A stretch of 6,441 nucleotides of DNA from JBOHPP01 sp050731755 (GCA_050731755.1 JBOHPP010000138.1:1-6441), one strand, 5' to 3'; counted from the first letter of the stretch, positions 1 through 5,986 are shown. Numbers and translations: made by a program. Notes: generated by a model from the letters alone, not told the origin.

Positions 1-158
1 CATGCCGAACTCGTTGGGACCACTCTCAGCGGGAGGGTCGCGAGAACCGCAACATCTTGGGGGATACTTCGAGTGTCGGATGCCGACTCTGGCCAAAGTG
101 GCAGATTCGGATCCAGGGATGTCAAAATCCGCACCGGCGTCGGCACCCCCCGGATGCA
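1..158 (-). other. Gene-free left edge, possible end of an insertion element
   Basis: I see no convincing protein here; the open frames on both strands look like chance frames in GC-rich DNA. The stretch is visibly less GC-rich than the rest of the window and carries short recurring motifs: CGGATGCC at 77-84, CGGATCC at 108-114, CGGATGCA at 151-158, and ATGCCGA(A)CTC at 2-12 and 80-89. Clusters of short repeats before a transposase start are typical of some insertion-sequence ends, IS21-like ones for example. A minus-strand ATG at 3-1 could be the start of a gene lying outside the window. Read this way, an element to the left would end somewhere around 135-165. The assignment to a mobile element is inference; no transposase sequence is visible. 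Confidence 0.25.
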
Positions 159-224
159 ACCGAGCGGTCCCAGTTCGATCCCGACGTCTGCACGGAGACG
201 CCCTTCAAGGTGAAGATCGAATAA
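159..224 (+). pseudogene. Possible C-terminal remnant of a truncated gene
   Basis: The plus-strand frame ending in TAA at 222-224 finishes with a natural-looking C-terminus, FDPDVCTETPFKVKIE (codons 174-221). It has mixed charged and hydrophobic residues, and its codons look like those of a real gene. The frame stays open leftwards to the window edge, but the translation becomes Arg/Pro-rich and unlike protein above about position 159, and I see no start codon with a ribosome binding site. The simplest reading is the 3' tail of a gene whose body was replaced by the sequence to its left. The family is not recognised. The stop lies 43 nt before the next gene, so the remnant may once have been the first gene of that operon. 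It could also be a chance frame. Confidence 0.33.
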
Positions 225-235
225 AGATCACCGGC

Positions 236-253
236 GCAGGCGGCCTCCGCTGC
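236..253 (+). terminator. Weak GC-rich hairpin before the first gene
   Basis: GCAG (236-239) and CGG (241-243) can pair with CCG (247-249) and CTGC (250-253), giving a seven-pair stem with one bulged G (240) and a three-base loop. It sits between the stop of the possible remnant (222-224) and the ATG at 268. There is no T-run after it, so intrinsic termination is doubtful; it may be chance pairing. No convincing -35/-10 promoter is seen between 159 and 267. Confidence 0.15.
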
Positions 254-267
254 CATAGTCGTCAGGG

Positions 268-711
268 ATGGGTGCGTATGGGACAGTCCTCGCGGTCCTG
301 GCGTTCCTTTTCCTCCTCAGGGTCCTCGGCCAGGCGCTGGTGGCCCTCGCCGGTGTCACCTGGCTGCCGGCCATGCCGGAGTGGTACTCGGGCCTGCTGC
401 CGTACCCACTGCTGCTGCCGACCCAGATCGTGATCCTGGCGATCCAGACGAAGATCTCGCTCGACTTTTTCCGGGGTCGCGGGGTTTTCGTGGTCCCGTG
501 CCCAAGGGTCGGACGGATCCTCCTCGGGGGCAGCCTCCTTTACTTCGGCGCGATGGTTGCCCGCTACGTCCTGACGATGACCTGGTACCCGGAACGGCGG
601 TGGCTGGGAACCGGGACGATCCCCATCGTCTTCCACTGGATGCTGGCGGCCTATCTCTTCACCCTCGCCCGCTTCCATCGAGCGCCCGCGCGCGCGGCCC
701 GACCGGAGTGA
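268..711 (+). CDS. Small four-helix membrane protein, function unknown
   Basis: This encodes 147 aa, mostly hydrophobic. Four membrane segments can be seen at about residues 4-29, 43-65, 82-103 and 116-134, followed by a short Arg/Ala-rich tail (HRAPARAARPE) likely to lie in the cytoplasm. Polar landmarks include Trp39-Tyr40, Lys62 and Asp66 after helix 2, an RGRG loop at 69-72, Tyr107-Pro-Glu-Arg-Arg before helix 4, and His123-Trp124 within it. I do not recognise a named family and no enzymatic motif is evident. The ATG at 268 has only a poor ribosome site (TCAGGG directly before it), but no better in-frame start is present. The stop overlaps the next gene's GTG, so the two are probably translated together. 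It is probably a partner of the neighbouring membrane protein and exported oxidase. Confidence 0.72.
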   Translation: MGAYGTVLAVLAFLFLLRVLGQALVALAGVTWLPAMPEWYSGLLPYPLLLPTQIVILAIQTKISLDFFRGRGVFVVPCPRVGRILLGGSLLYFGAMVARYVLTMTWYPERRWLGTGTIPIVFHWMLAAYLFTLARFHRAPARAARPE

Positions 712-1349
712 TCACCGAGCCCGACGTCACGCTCACGGATTGGGCGCTGGCCATCGTGGCCGGAGCCTGCGCCTGGCGATTGCATCGGCATGGGCCCCCG
801 AGCGTGCTGGGCCGATGGCTCGCCCTGTTCTTCGCCGCGACCGCGGTGGCCGCGCTCCTTGGCGGTTTCGTTCATGGGTTCTTCCTGGACCCGGGGACGT
901 GGGGGGCACGCCTTCTCTGGCCGGCGACGCTGCTGGCCGTGGGCCTCACCGCGCTCGCCGCCTGGGCGGCCGGTGCGCTGCTCCTGCTCCGGCCGCCGTG
1001 GACTCGGGCCGTCATCGTGGCGGCGGCGGTGGCGTTCGGGGCGTACGGCGCCCTCGTCGTCTTCGTGGCCCCGGTCTTCACGCTGGCCGTGGCGCAGTAT
1101 GTGCCCGCGGCGCTCTTCCTCCTCGTGGCGCTCGCTCGGGCCTGGGCGCGGACGCGCAACCGGCGCGTGCTGGAAGCGCTGGCCGGTCTGGCCGCGCTCC
1201 TGGCCGGCTCGGTGGTGCAGTGGCGGGGGATCGCCCTCCATCCGGTCTACTTCACCCACAACGCGCTCTATCACGTCATCGCCGGCGTGGGACTGGTGCT
1301 CCTCTTCCGCGGCGTCCGACAACTCGAGGCGGTGGCCTCCGGGAGGTGA
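708..1349 (+). CDS. Seven-helix membrane protein, possibly DUF6962-like
   Basis: This encodes 213 aa starting with GTG at 708, whose last bases form the stop of the previous gene (GTGA). The N-terminus ITEPDVTLTDWALAIV and the C-terminal HPVYFTHNALYHVIAG recall the uncharacterised DUF6962 group; this is from memory and unconfirmed. About seven membrane segments are visible, near residues 7-25, 35-59, 67-94, 100-120, 123-145, 152-170 and 185-202. Histidines lie at the ends of or within helices: His56 with Asp61 after helix 2, and His178, His184 and His189 at the start of helix 7. These could bind metal or haem. The frame is open further upstream, but that part overlaps the preceding gene out of frame and does not look like protein. 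The stop (TGA, 1347-1349) lies inside the ribosome site of the next gene, which indicates translational coupling. Confidence 0.72.
   Translation: MITEPDVTLTDWALAIVAGACAWRLHRHGPPSVLGRWLALFFAATAVAALLGGFVHGFFLDPGTWGARLLWPATLLAVGLTALAAWAAGALLLLRPPWTRAVIVAAAVAFGAYGALVVFVAPVFTLAVAQYVPAALFLLVALARAWARTRNRRVLEALAGLAALLAGSVVQWRGIALHPVYFTHNALYHVIAGVGLVLLFRGVRQLEAVASGR
1342..1349 (+). promoter_or_regulatory. Strong Shine-Dalgarno site of the FAD oxidase gene
   Basis: GGAGGTGA is a full match to the 16S rRNA anti-Shine-Dalgarno sequence, placed 4 nt before the ATG at 1354. It fixes that ATG as the start, although the frame is open much further upstream. Its last three bases are also the stop codon of the preceding membrane-protein gene, so ribosomes ending there are placed to restart on the oxidase. 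It is the best ribosome site in the window. Confidence 0.85.
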
Positions 1350-1353
1350 CGCG

Positions 1354-2835
1354 ATGCTGACCCGACGGGAGATTCTGATCGGCTCGGCGGCGGTGCTCAC
1401 GCTGCCCGCGGGCTGTGCTCGGCGCGAGCGGGCGGCGGCGGACGTCGTGAACGACATCCACTCGCAGCTCAACCCCACGCGCGTCGCTCGCATCGCCAGC
1501 CCGCGGACGATCGACGACCTGCCGGCGCTCGTCGAGCGCGCCCGGGCCGAGGGGCGCGCGATCAGCATCGCGGGCGGCCGTCACGCCATGGGCGGCCAGC
1601 AGTTCGGAGCTGACACCGTGCTGGTGGACACGCGCCGGATGAGCCGGGTCCTCGGCTTCGACCCCGAGCGGGGACTGGTGGAGGTCGAAGCCGGCATCCA
1701 GTGGCCGGCGTTGATCGACCACCTGCTGCGTGTCCAGGCGGGCCGGCCCCGGCAGTGGGGGATCGTCCAGAAGCAGACGGGCGCCGACCGGCTGAGTCTC
1801 GGCGGCGCCCTGGGCGCGAACGTCCACGGCCGAGGCCTCACGCTGAAGCCCTTCGTCGCTGACGTCGAGGCCTTCACGCTGGTGGACGGCGCCGGGCGCG
1901 TCCTTCGGTGCAGCCGCGCCGAGAACGCGGACCTCTTCCGGTTGGCGATCGGCGGCTACGGGCTGTTCGGAGTGATCGGCACGGTCACGCTGCGCCTGGC
2001 CCCGCGCCGGAAGCTTCAGCGAGTGGTCGAGGTCATCGCCATGGACGACCTCGCCGAGCGCTTCGATCGCCGCATCGCCGAAGGGTTCCTCTTCGGTGAC
2101 TGTCAGTACGCCACGGACCCGGGCTCGCCGGACTTCCTCCGGCGGGGCGTGTTTTCCTGTTACCGGCCGGTGGACGACCGGACACCGACAGTCGAGGGAC
2201 AGAAGGAACTCTCCGGCGCCGACTGGGACCGCCTGCTCTACCTCTCGCACGCCGACAAGCGCCGGGCGTTCGAGGCGTACGCCGCGTACTATCGTTCCAC
2301 CGACGGCCAGATCTACTGGTCGGACACCCACCAGCTCAGCGTGTACGTCGATGATTACCACGCCGCGCTGGACCGGCGCCTCGGCTCGACCGAACGCGCC
2401 ACCGAGATGATCACCGAGATCTACGTGCCCCGTCCAGCGCTCGGCCGCTTCCTCGACGAGGTCCGCGCTGACTTCCGCCGCCATGCCGTGGATCTCATCT
2501 ACGGCACCATTCGGCTGATCGAGCGAGACGACGAGAGCGTCTTGGCCTGGGCCCGCCAGCCCTGGGCCTGCGTCATCTTCAATCTCCACACCGTGCACAC
2601 CGAGGACGGACTCCAACAGTCGGCCGACGCGTTGCGCCGGCTGATCGATCTCGCCGTGGGCCATGGCGGGAGCTATTTCCTCACCTACCATCGCTTCGCC
2701 GCCCGCCGGCAGGTCGAGGCCTGCCATCCCCGCTTCGCCGAGTTCCTGCGCCTCAAGCGCCGGCACGACCCCGACGAGCGGTTCCAGAGCGAGTGGTATC
2801 GTCACTACCGCGCGATGTTCGCCGACGCGCTCTGA
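1354..2835 (+). CDS. Exported FAD-binding oxidoreductase of the VAO/PCMH family
   Basis: This is a 493-aa flavoprotein, likely a periplasmic oxidase or dehydrogenase of an alcohol, sugar or lactone type substrate; the actual substrate is not evident. The N-terminus LTRREILIG followed by a hydrophobic stretch fits a twin-arginine (Tat) signal, suggesting export of the folded, FAD-loaded protein. Cys21 follows LPAG, but Pro at -3 makes it a poor lipobox. The FAD domain spans about residues 45-217: AGGRHAMGGQ (73-82), with His77 where many relatives attach FAD covalently, then SLGGALGANVHGRG (148-161) and GGYGLFGVIGTVTLRLAP (200-217). The C-terminal substrate domain ends in a DPDERFQSEWYRHY segment, common in the sugar-lactone oxidase branch. 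Length is normal. The two upstream membrane-protein genes are translationally linked, so these may form a membrane-associated oxidase unit. It is convergent with the HAD gene. Confidence 0.9.
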   Translation: MLTRREILIGSAAVLTLPAGCARRERAAADVVNDIHSQLNPTRVARIASPRTIDDLPALVERARAEGRAISIAGGRHAMGGQQFGADTVLVDTRRMSRVLGFDPERGLVEVEAGIQWPALIDHLLRVQAGRPRQWGIVQKQTGADRLSLGGALGANVHGRGLTLKPFVADVEAFTLVDGAGRVLRCSRAENADLFRLAIGGYGLFGVIGTVTLRLAPRRKLQRVVEVIAMDDLAERFDRRIAEGFLFGDCQYATDPGSPDFLRRGVFSCYRPVDDRTPTVEGQKELSGADWDRLLYLSHADKRRAFEAYAAYYRSTDGQIYWSDTHQLSVYVDDYHAALDRRLGSTERATEMITEIYVPRPALGRFLDEVRADFRRHAVDLIYGTIRLIERDDESVLAWARQPWACVIFNLHTVHTEDGLQQSADALRRLIDLAVGHGGSYFLTYHRFAARRQVEACHPRFAEFLRLKRRHDPDERFQSEWYRHYRAMFADAL

Positions 2836-2867
2836 TCGTCGGAGGGGACCTCGTTCCGACGCGCTCT
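2822..2867. repeat. 12-bp direct repeat across the convergent junction
   Basis: CCGACGCGCTCT occurs at 2822-2833 and again, identically, at 2856-2867. The first copy is the end of the FAD oxidase coding sequence (the TGA follows within one base). The second copy runs into the stop codon of the HAD gene on the other strand. The repeats start 34 bp apart. This may mark a small tandem duplication or slippage that shaped the junction; chance is possible in GC-rich DNA but unlikely at this spacing. Confidence 0.6.
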
Positions 2868-2876
2868 AGGAACGAG
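2850..2876. terminator. Candidate bidirectional terminator hairpin
   Basis: CTCGTTCC (2850-2857) and GGAACGAG (2869-2876) form a perfect 8-bp stem around an 11-nt loop. It lies exactly between two convergent operons and covers the stop codon of the HAD gene (2866-2868). No T-run follows on either strand, so it would be an atypical intrinsic terminator; it may instead block collision of transcripts or protect 3' ends. Confidence 0.4.
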
Positions 2877-3543
2877 CGGGCAGAAGCGGCAGCAGCTCCG
2901 GCAGCGTGTCGAGGCGCACGGTGGCCTCGTGGAGATCCTCGTCCTGGGTGAGCGCACAGGGAACCGCCACGCAGGGCATCCCGGCGGCCACCGCGGCCAG
3001 CACGCCGTTGCGGGAGTCTTCGATCACCACGCACTGCGCGGCCGGCAGGTGCAGCCGGCGTGCCGCCTCCAGGAAGATGTCGGGCGCCGGCTTGCCCTGC
3101 GGGACCTCGACGCCCGACACCGTGAGGGCGAAGACTCCGTCGATCCCAAGCGACCGAAGCGTCTCGGCGATGACGCCGGGCGTGGACGAGGAGGCCAGGG
3201 CCAGGCGATAGCCCCGGGCGGCGAGCAAGTGGAGGACGTCCGGCACGCCAGGTAGCGACCGGCAGCTCTGACGGATGAGACTGGTCAGGAGGGCGGTGTA
3301 CTCGCCGTCCAGCTCCGCTTCCCGAGGCAGCGACGGGTGCGCGGCCCGGAGGGTGGCGAAGAGATCGAGGTTTCGCCGGCCGCGGAATCGCCGATCGTCC
3401 TCCTCGGTGTACTCCAGGCCATAGCGGGCGAGCAGCCGACGCATCGCCTGAAAGTTCACCGGTTCCGAGTCCACCAGGACACCGTCCATGTCGAAGATGA
3501 CGGCGCGGAGATCCGCGAGCAGCCGCGGTGGGGTCCCGGTCAC
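2866..3543 (-). CDS. HAD-superfamily phosphatase, beta-phosphoglucomutase-like
   Basis: This encodes a 225-aa soluble HAD hydrolase that probably removes or transfers phosphate on a small sugar phosphate or similar metabolite, via an aspartyl-phosphate intermediate. All four motifs are present. Motif I is FDMDGVLVDSEP, with nucleophile Asp18 and acid/base Asp20. Motif II is a Ser in LALASSST (114-121). Motif III is Lys151 in GKPAPDIF. Motif IV is Glu175-Asp176 in VIEDSRNGV. A helical C1 cap lies at about residues 28-95, so it belongs to subfamily IA with beta-phosphoglucomutase and Gph-type phosphatases; the substrate cannot be chosen from sequence. I start at GTG 3543, 7 nt after the ClpS-like gene stop. 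The frame extends to 3603, but that would overlap the previous gene and add residues unlike the family. It is the last gene of the operon. Confidence 0.87.
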   Translation of the reverse strand: MTGTPPRLLADLRAVIFDMDGVLVDSEPVNFQAMRRLLARYGLEYTEEDDRRFRGRRNLDLFATLRAAHPSLPREAELDGEYTALLTSLIRQSCRSLPGVPDVLHLLAARGYRLALASSSTPGVIAETLRSLGIDGVFALTVSGVEVPQGKPAPDIFLEAARRLHLPAAQCVVIEDSRNGVLAAVAAGMPCVAVPCALTQDEDLHEATVRLDTLPELLPLLPARS

Positions 3544-3550
3544 CCGGGGC

Positions 3551-3838
3551 TCAGGACTGGATGACGGTGACCACCAGGCCGATGGCAGCCAGGACGTTGC
3601 CAACGCGCACGCACTCGGCCTCCGCGCCGATCTTGACCACCGCCTTGCCGGTGTTGTGCACCTGCCAGGCGATCTCCCAGCCCTTTGACTCGCTGCAGCC
3701 GATCGCCTTCTGGAGCTGCTTCACCACTTCCTCGAAGGTGTGGCACTGGCAGTTGTGCAGGATGGTCATCCACGGCGGGGCCACCGCCCCTTCGACGATG
3801 TCCTCGACGTCCCCGAAAGGAACGGTCTGTTCGGCCAT
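3551..3838 (-). CDS. Divergent ClpS-like adaptor protein
   Basis: This 95-aa protein aligns without gaps to the core of ClpS, the adaptor that delivers N-degron substrates to the ClpAP protease. The ILHN start of the binding loop, the EVVKQLQKAIG helix and VHNTGKAVV, with His61 equivalent to E. coli His66, are all recognisable. Asn29 matches E. coli Asn34 with the same 32-residue distance to the histidine. The next two positions, Asp35-Asp36 in E. coli, are Cys30-Gln31 here, and the loop reads HNCQCHTF. Classical recognition of a free alpha-amino group is therefore probably changed or lost. The H-x-C-x-C-H arrangement, plus Cys48 and Cys76, hints at metal or redox chemistry. The gene sits 6 nt after the CoA-transferase gene and 7 nt before the HAD gene. 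It could tune turnover of the operon's enzymes or have a role unrelated to Clp. Confidence 0.78.
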   Translation of the reverse strand: MAEQTVPFGDVEDIVEGAVAPPWMTILHNCQCHTFEEVVKQLQKAIGCSESKGWEIAWQVHNTGKAVVKIGAEAECVRVGNVLAAIGLVVTVIQS

Positions 3839-3844
3839 GACCGG

Positions 3845-5062
3845 CTACCCCGAGGGGCGGGCGCCGTCTCCGAGCGCTCCCGACGCGCGCAGGGCGGCGA
3901 TCTTGGCCGCCGGATACCCCAGCAGATCCTGGAGCACGACCTCGGTGTGCTCGCCGAGGGCGGGGCCCGGCTCCGGACGGGTGATGGCGCCCGCGGTCTT
4001 GATGGGCGAAGCCACCTCGTGGATGACGCCGTACGCGGGGTGCTTGACGTCGATGATCATCTCGCGCGCCCGCACCTGCTCGTCGGCCAGAGCCTGGCGC
4101 ACGCTGTTGACCGGCGCGCAGGGGACACGCCCGCGTAAGCGGGTCAGCCAGTCTGCGGTCGTGAGCTCGCGGAACCGGGGCCCGAGGATCCCGAGCAGCG
4201 CCTCCTTGTGCTGCATGCGATCACCGAAGGTGGCGAAGCGGGGGTCGCCTTTGAGATGGGCGAGGTCGAGGGCCTCGGCGAGGTTCTCCCAGAACTTCTC
4301 CTTGGCGCAGAAGATCACGATCCAGCCGTCGCGGGTGCGGAAGTTCTGCGAGGGCACCAGGGTCTGATGCCCGGAGTCGGGCACGCGCCGAGGTTCCCAC
4401 TCGCGGTTGAGGGTCCAGGTGGCGAAGTACGAGAGCATGCTGACCGCCGTGTCCAGGAGGGAGACGTCGACGTCGCGGCCGCGGCCGGTCCGCTGGGCGT
4501 CCCAGAGTCCCACCATGAGCCCCAGCATCGAGGCGTAGCCACCGGCGAAATCGACCACCGACACACCGCATTTGCCCGGCGGACCGTCGGGCTCGCCGGT
4601 GATCGACATCCAGCCGGCGTGGCCCTGAATCAAGTAGTCGTAGCCGGGCTCGGCGGCCAGCGGTCCCGTGGTGCCGTATCCGGTGAGCGAGCAGCAGACG
4701 ACGGCGGGGTTCACGGCACCGAGCACGTCGTAGGTGAGTCCGAGCCTCCGCGGCAGGTCGCCCCGCAGGTTGTTGTAGACGGCGTGGGACACCCGCGCGA
4801 GGTCAAGGAAGACGGCGCGTCCCTCCGGGTGCTGGAGGTCCAGCGTCATGGACTTCTTGCCCCGGTTGAACGATTGGAAAAAGAGGCTGTCGCCGTCGAT
4901 CGTCCAGGGAGGCACGGAACGGGCGCTGTCGCCGCCGACGGCAGGATCCTCGATCTTGATCACTTCCGCGCCGAGGTCGGCCAGCACCTGGGTGCCGAAG
5001 GGCCCGGCCCCGAACTGGGACACGGCCAGCACGCGCAGGCCGGCGAGGGGAGGACGGCTCAT
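3845..5062 (-). CDS. CaiB/BaiF class III CoA-transferase
   Basis: This encodes a 405-aa enzyme of the usual family length that moves CoA between carboxylic acids, activating a substrate for further oxidation or hydration in the cytoplasm. Family features are PLAGLRVLAVSQFGAGPF at the N-terminus, DLGAEVIKIEDP (29-40), the FNRGKKSMTLDL segment (65-76), and TGYGTTGPLAAEPGYDYLIQ (127-146). Asp171 in GVSVVDFAGGY is at the place of the catalytic Asp that forms the acyl anhydride. RGRDVDVSLLDTAVSML and the small C-terminal domain (CAPVNSV, then LGEHTEVVLQDLLGY) also match. Substrates cannot be read from sequence; neighbours of MaoC and dehydrogenase type suggest a short-chain dicarboxylic or branched acid. 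The start is the ATG at 5062, which overlaps the previous stop (ATGA) and has GGGGGA about 10 nt upstream. Confidence 0.92.
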   Translation of the reverse strand: MSRPPLAGLRVLAVSQFGAGPFGTQVLADLGAEVIKIEDPAVGGDSARSVPPWTIDGDSLFFQSFNRGKKSMTLDLQHPEGRAVFLDLARVSHAVYNNLRGDLPRRLGLTYDVLGAVNPAVVCCSLTGYGTTGPLAAEPGYDYLIQGHAGWMSITGEPDGPPGKCGVSVVDFAGGYASMLGLMVGLWDAQRTGRGRDVDVSLLDTAVSMLSYFATWTLNREWEPRRVPDSGHQTLVPSQNFRTRDGWIVIFCAKEKFWENLAEALDLAHLKGDPRFATFGDRMQHKEALLGILGPRFRELTTADWLTRLRGRVPCAPVNSVRQALADEQVRAREMIIDVKHPAYGVIHEVASPIKTAGAITRPEPGPALGEHTEVVLQDLLGYPAAKIAALRASGALGDGARPSG

Positions 5063-5541
5063 GCCGGCAGTTTCCCCCGGCCCAGCGTGGCGTGGTTCCC
5101 CTTGGGCACCAGCGCCGTCCGGCGGAAGGTCATCACCCGCTCGCCCCGCTGATTCAGCACCCGCGTCTCCACCGTGACCGTGCCGCGATCGCCCTGGCGC
5201 GACTCGCGCGTGTCCAGCACGGTGGACTCCGCGTACAGCGTGTCGCCGATGAATGTGGGCTGCTCGTGGGTGATGCTCTGGATCTCGAGATTGGCGATGG
5301 CCTTGCCGGAGACGTCGGCGACGGTCAGGCCGATGCCGATGGAAAAGACCAGCGGTCCCAGCACCACGCGCCGGCCGTGCTGGGTGTGCTGCTCGGCGTA
5401 GTGGGCGTCCGAGTGCAGGGGATGCTGGTTCATGGTGAGCAGCGCGAACCAGGTGCAGTCGGCCTCGTTGATGGTCCGTCCCGGCCAGTGCTTGATGACC
5501 TCGCCGACCGTGAACTCCTCGAGGTAGCGCCCGTAGGGCAT
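5059..5541 (-). CDS. MaoC-like hot-dog acyl-CoA hydratase
   Basis: This 160-aa single hot-dog domain protein is likely a hydratase or dehydratase of an enoyl-CoA. The N-terminal strand YLEEFTVGEVIKHWPGRTI, the helix NEADCTWFALLTMNQHPLHS (25-44) and the following YAEQHTQHGRRVVLGPLVFS are typical of the MaoC group that includes mesaconyl- and itaconyl-CoA hydratases. His43 matches the catalytic histidine of R-hydratases. The catalytic Asp five residues earlier (motif D-x-N-P-L-H) is Asn38 here, and the motif's Asn is His40. This N-x-H-P-L-H form may mark a subgroup and not inactivity. The stop overlaps the CoA-transferase start by 4 nt; the start lies 7 nt past the DUF1772 gene. No clear ribosome site is seen, so coupling with the upstream gene is likely. 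Confidence 0.88.
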   Translation of the reverse strand: MPYGRYLEEFTVGEVIKHWPGRTINEADCTWFALLTMNQHPLHSDAHYAEQHTQHGRRVVLGPLVFSIGIGLTVADVSGKAIANLEIQSITHEQPTFIGDTLYAESTVLDTRESRQGDRGTVTVETRVLNQRGERVMTFRRTALVPKGNHATLGRGKLPA

Positions 5542-5548
5542 GCGGCGG

Positions 5549-5986
5549 TCAGCGGGTGAAGGCGGCCGCCAGGTAGGCCGCGAGTCCGCCGAGGCCGAGC
5601 ACGCTGCGGACCCAGTGAAGCCGACCCCAGCGGTCGAGCAGCCGCGCCGCCTCCGGCTGCCCGAGGGGTTCCGGCGCGAGGAGCTGTCGGTTGGTCGGCA
5701 TGATCACCAACAAGGTGTAGGGCACCGCGATCCCGACGGCCACCGCGCCGACGGCCCATGGCCAGCGGGCGGTCGTCACGGCCGCCGTCAGCCCGGCCGC
5801 CAGGCTGATGATCGCGAGCCCGCCCATGAGCGGCGCCGCCCGCCGGTAGCTCGGTCTGAACTCGGCGATCGCCGTCGAGATCCCGGCACGGATGCGGGCG
5901 GGGTGCTCGACCAGCGAGACATAGAGCGCGGCGCCGGCGAAGAGGGCCGCGCTGGCCAGGGCGAGCGCGCCCGCGACGGGTTCCAT
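5549..5986 (-). CDS. DUF1772-family small membrane protein
   Basis: This encodes 145 aa with four hydrophobic segments at about residues 5-25, 52-73, 77-95 and 126-142. The pattern LYVSLVEHPAR (His28), EFRPSYRRAAPLMG, PYTLLVIMPTNRQLL (89-103) and DRWGRLHWVRS (118-128) is that of DUF1772, a family named anthrone-oxygenase-like from a few fungal members. In bacteria its function is unknown, and His28, His124, Asn99 and the Trp/Arg residues are the natural candidates for a site. Two starts are possible: ATG at 5986 (TGATG, one-base overlap with the dehydrogenase stop) or GTG at 5989 (four-base overlap, one residue longer). I take the ATG. Its place between a dehydrogenase and a hydratase suggests a role in the same pathway, such as transport or oxidation of a hydrophobic intermediate, but this is inference. 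Confidence 0.83.
   Translation of the reverse strand: MEPVAGALALASAALFAGAALYVSLVEHPARIRAGISTAIAEFRPSYRRAAPLMGGLAIISLAAGLTAAVTTARWPWAVGAVAVGIAVPYTLLVIMPTNRQLLAPEPLGQPEAARLLDRWGRLHWVRSVLGLGGLAAYLAAAFTR

Noticed and set aside
2..433. Plus-strand frame of 143 codons starting at the left edge
   Set aside because: The translation is Arg/Ser/Pro/Cys-rich, runs into the membrane-protein gene in another frame, and has no ribosome site.
790..1353. Upstream extension of the FAD oxidase frame
   Set aside because: It overlaps the 7-helix membrane gene out of frame and is Arg/Ser/Pro-rich. The GGAGGTGA site fixes the ATG at 1354.
651..1568. Minus-strand frame of 305 codons opposite the membrane-protein genes
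   Set aside because: The translation is Arg/Gly/Glu-rich and low in hydrophobic core, typical of an antisense shadow. The plus strand encodes convincing membrane helices.
1276..2805. Long minus-strand open frame of 509 codons opposite the FAD oxidase gene
   Set aside because: It mirrors the oxidase codons, has no recognisable domain, and is explained by high GC at third positions. The plus-strand product has clear family motifs and a strong ribosome site.
3544..3603. Upstream extension of the HAD gene to 3603
   Set aside because: The added residues are Ser/Pro/Trp-rich and unlike the family. They would overlap the end of the ClpS-like gene by over 50 nt, and GTG 3543 gives normal family length.
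3528..4367. Plus-strand frame of 279 codons across the ClpS-like gene and CoA-transferase 3' end
   Set aside because: It is Ser/Arg/Pro-rich with no motif, and lies opposite two genes with clear homology.
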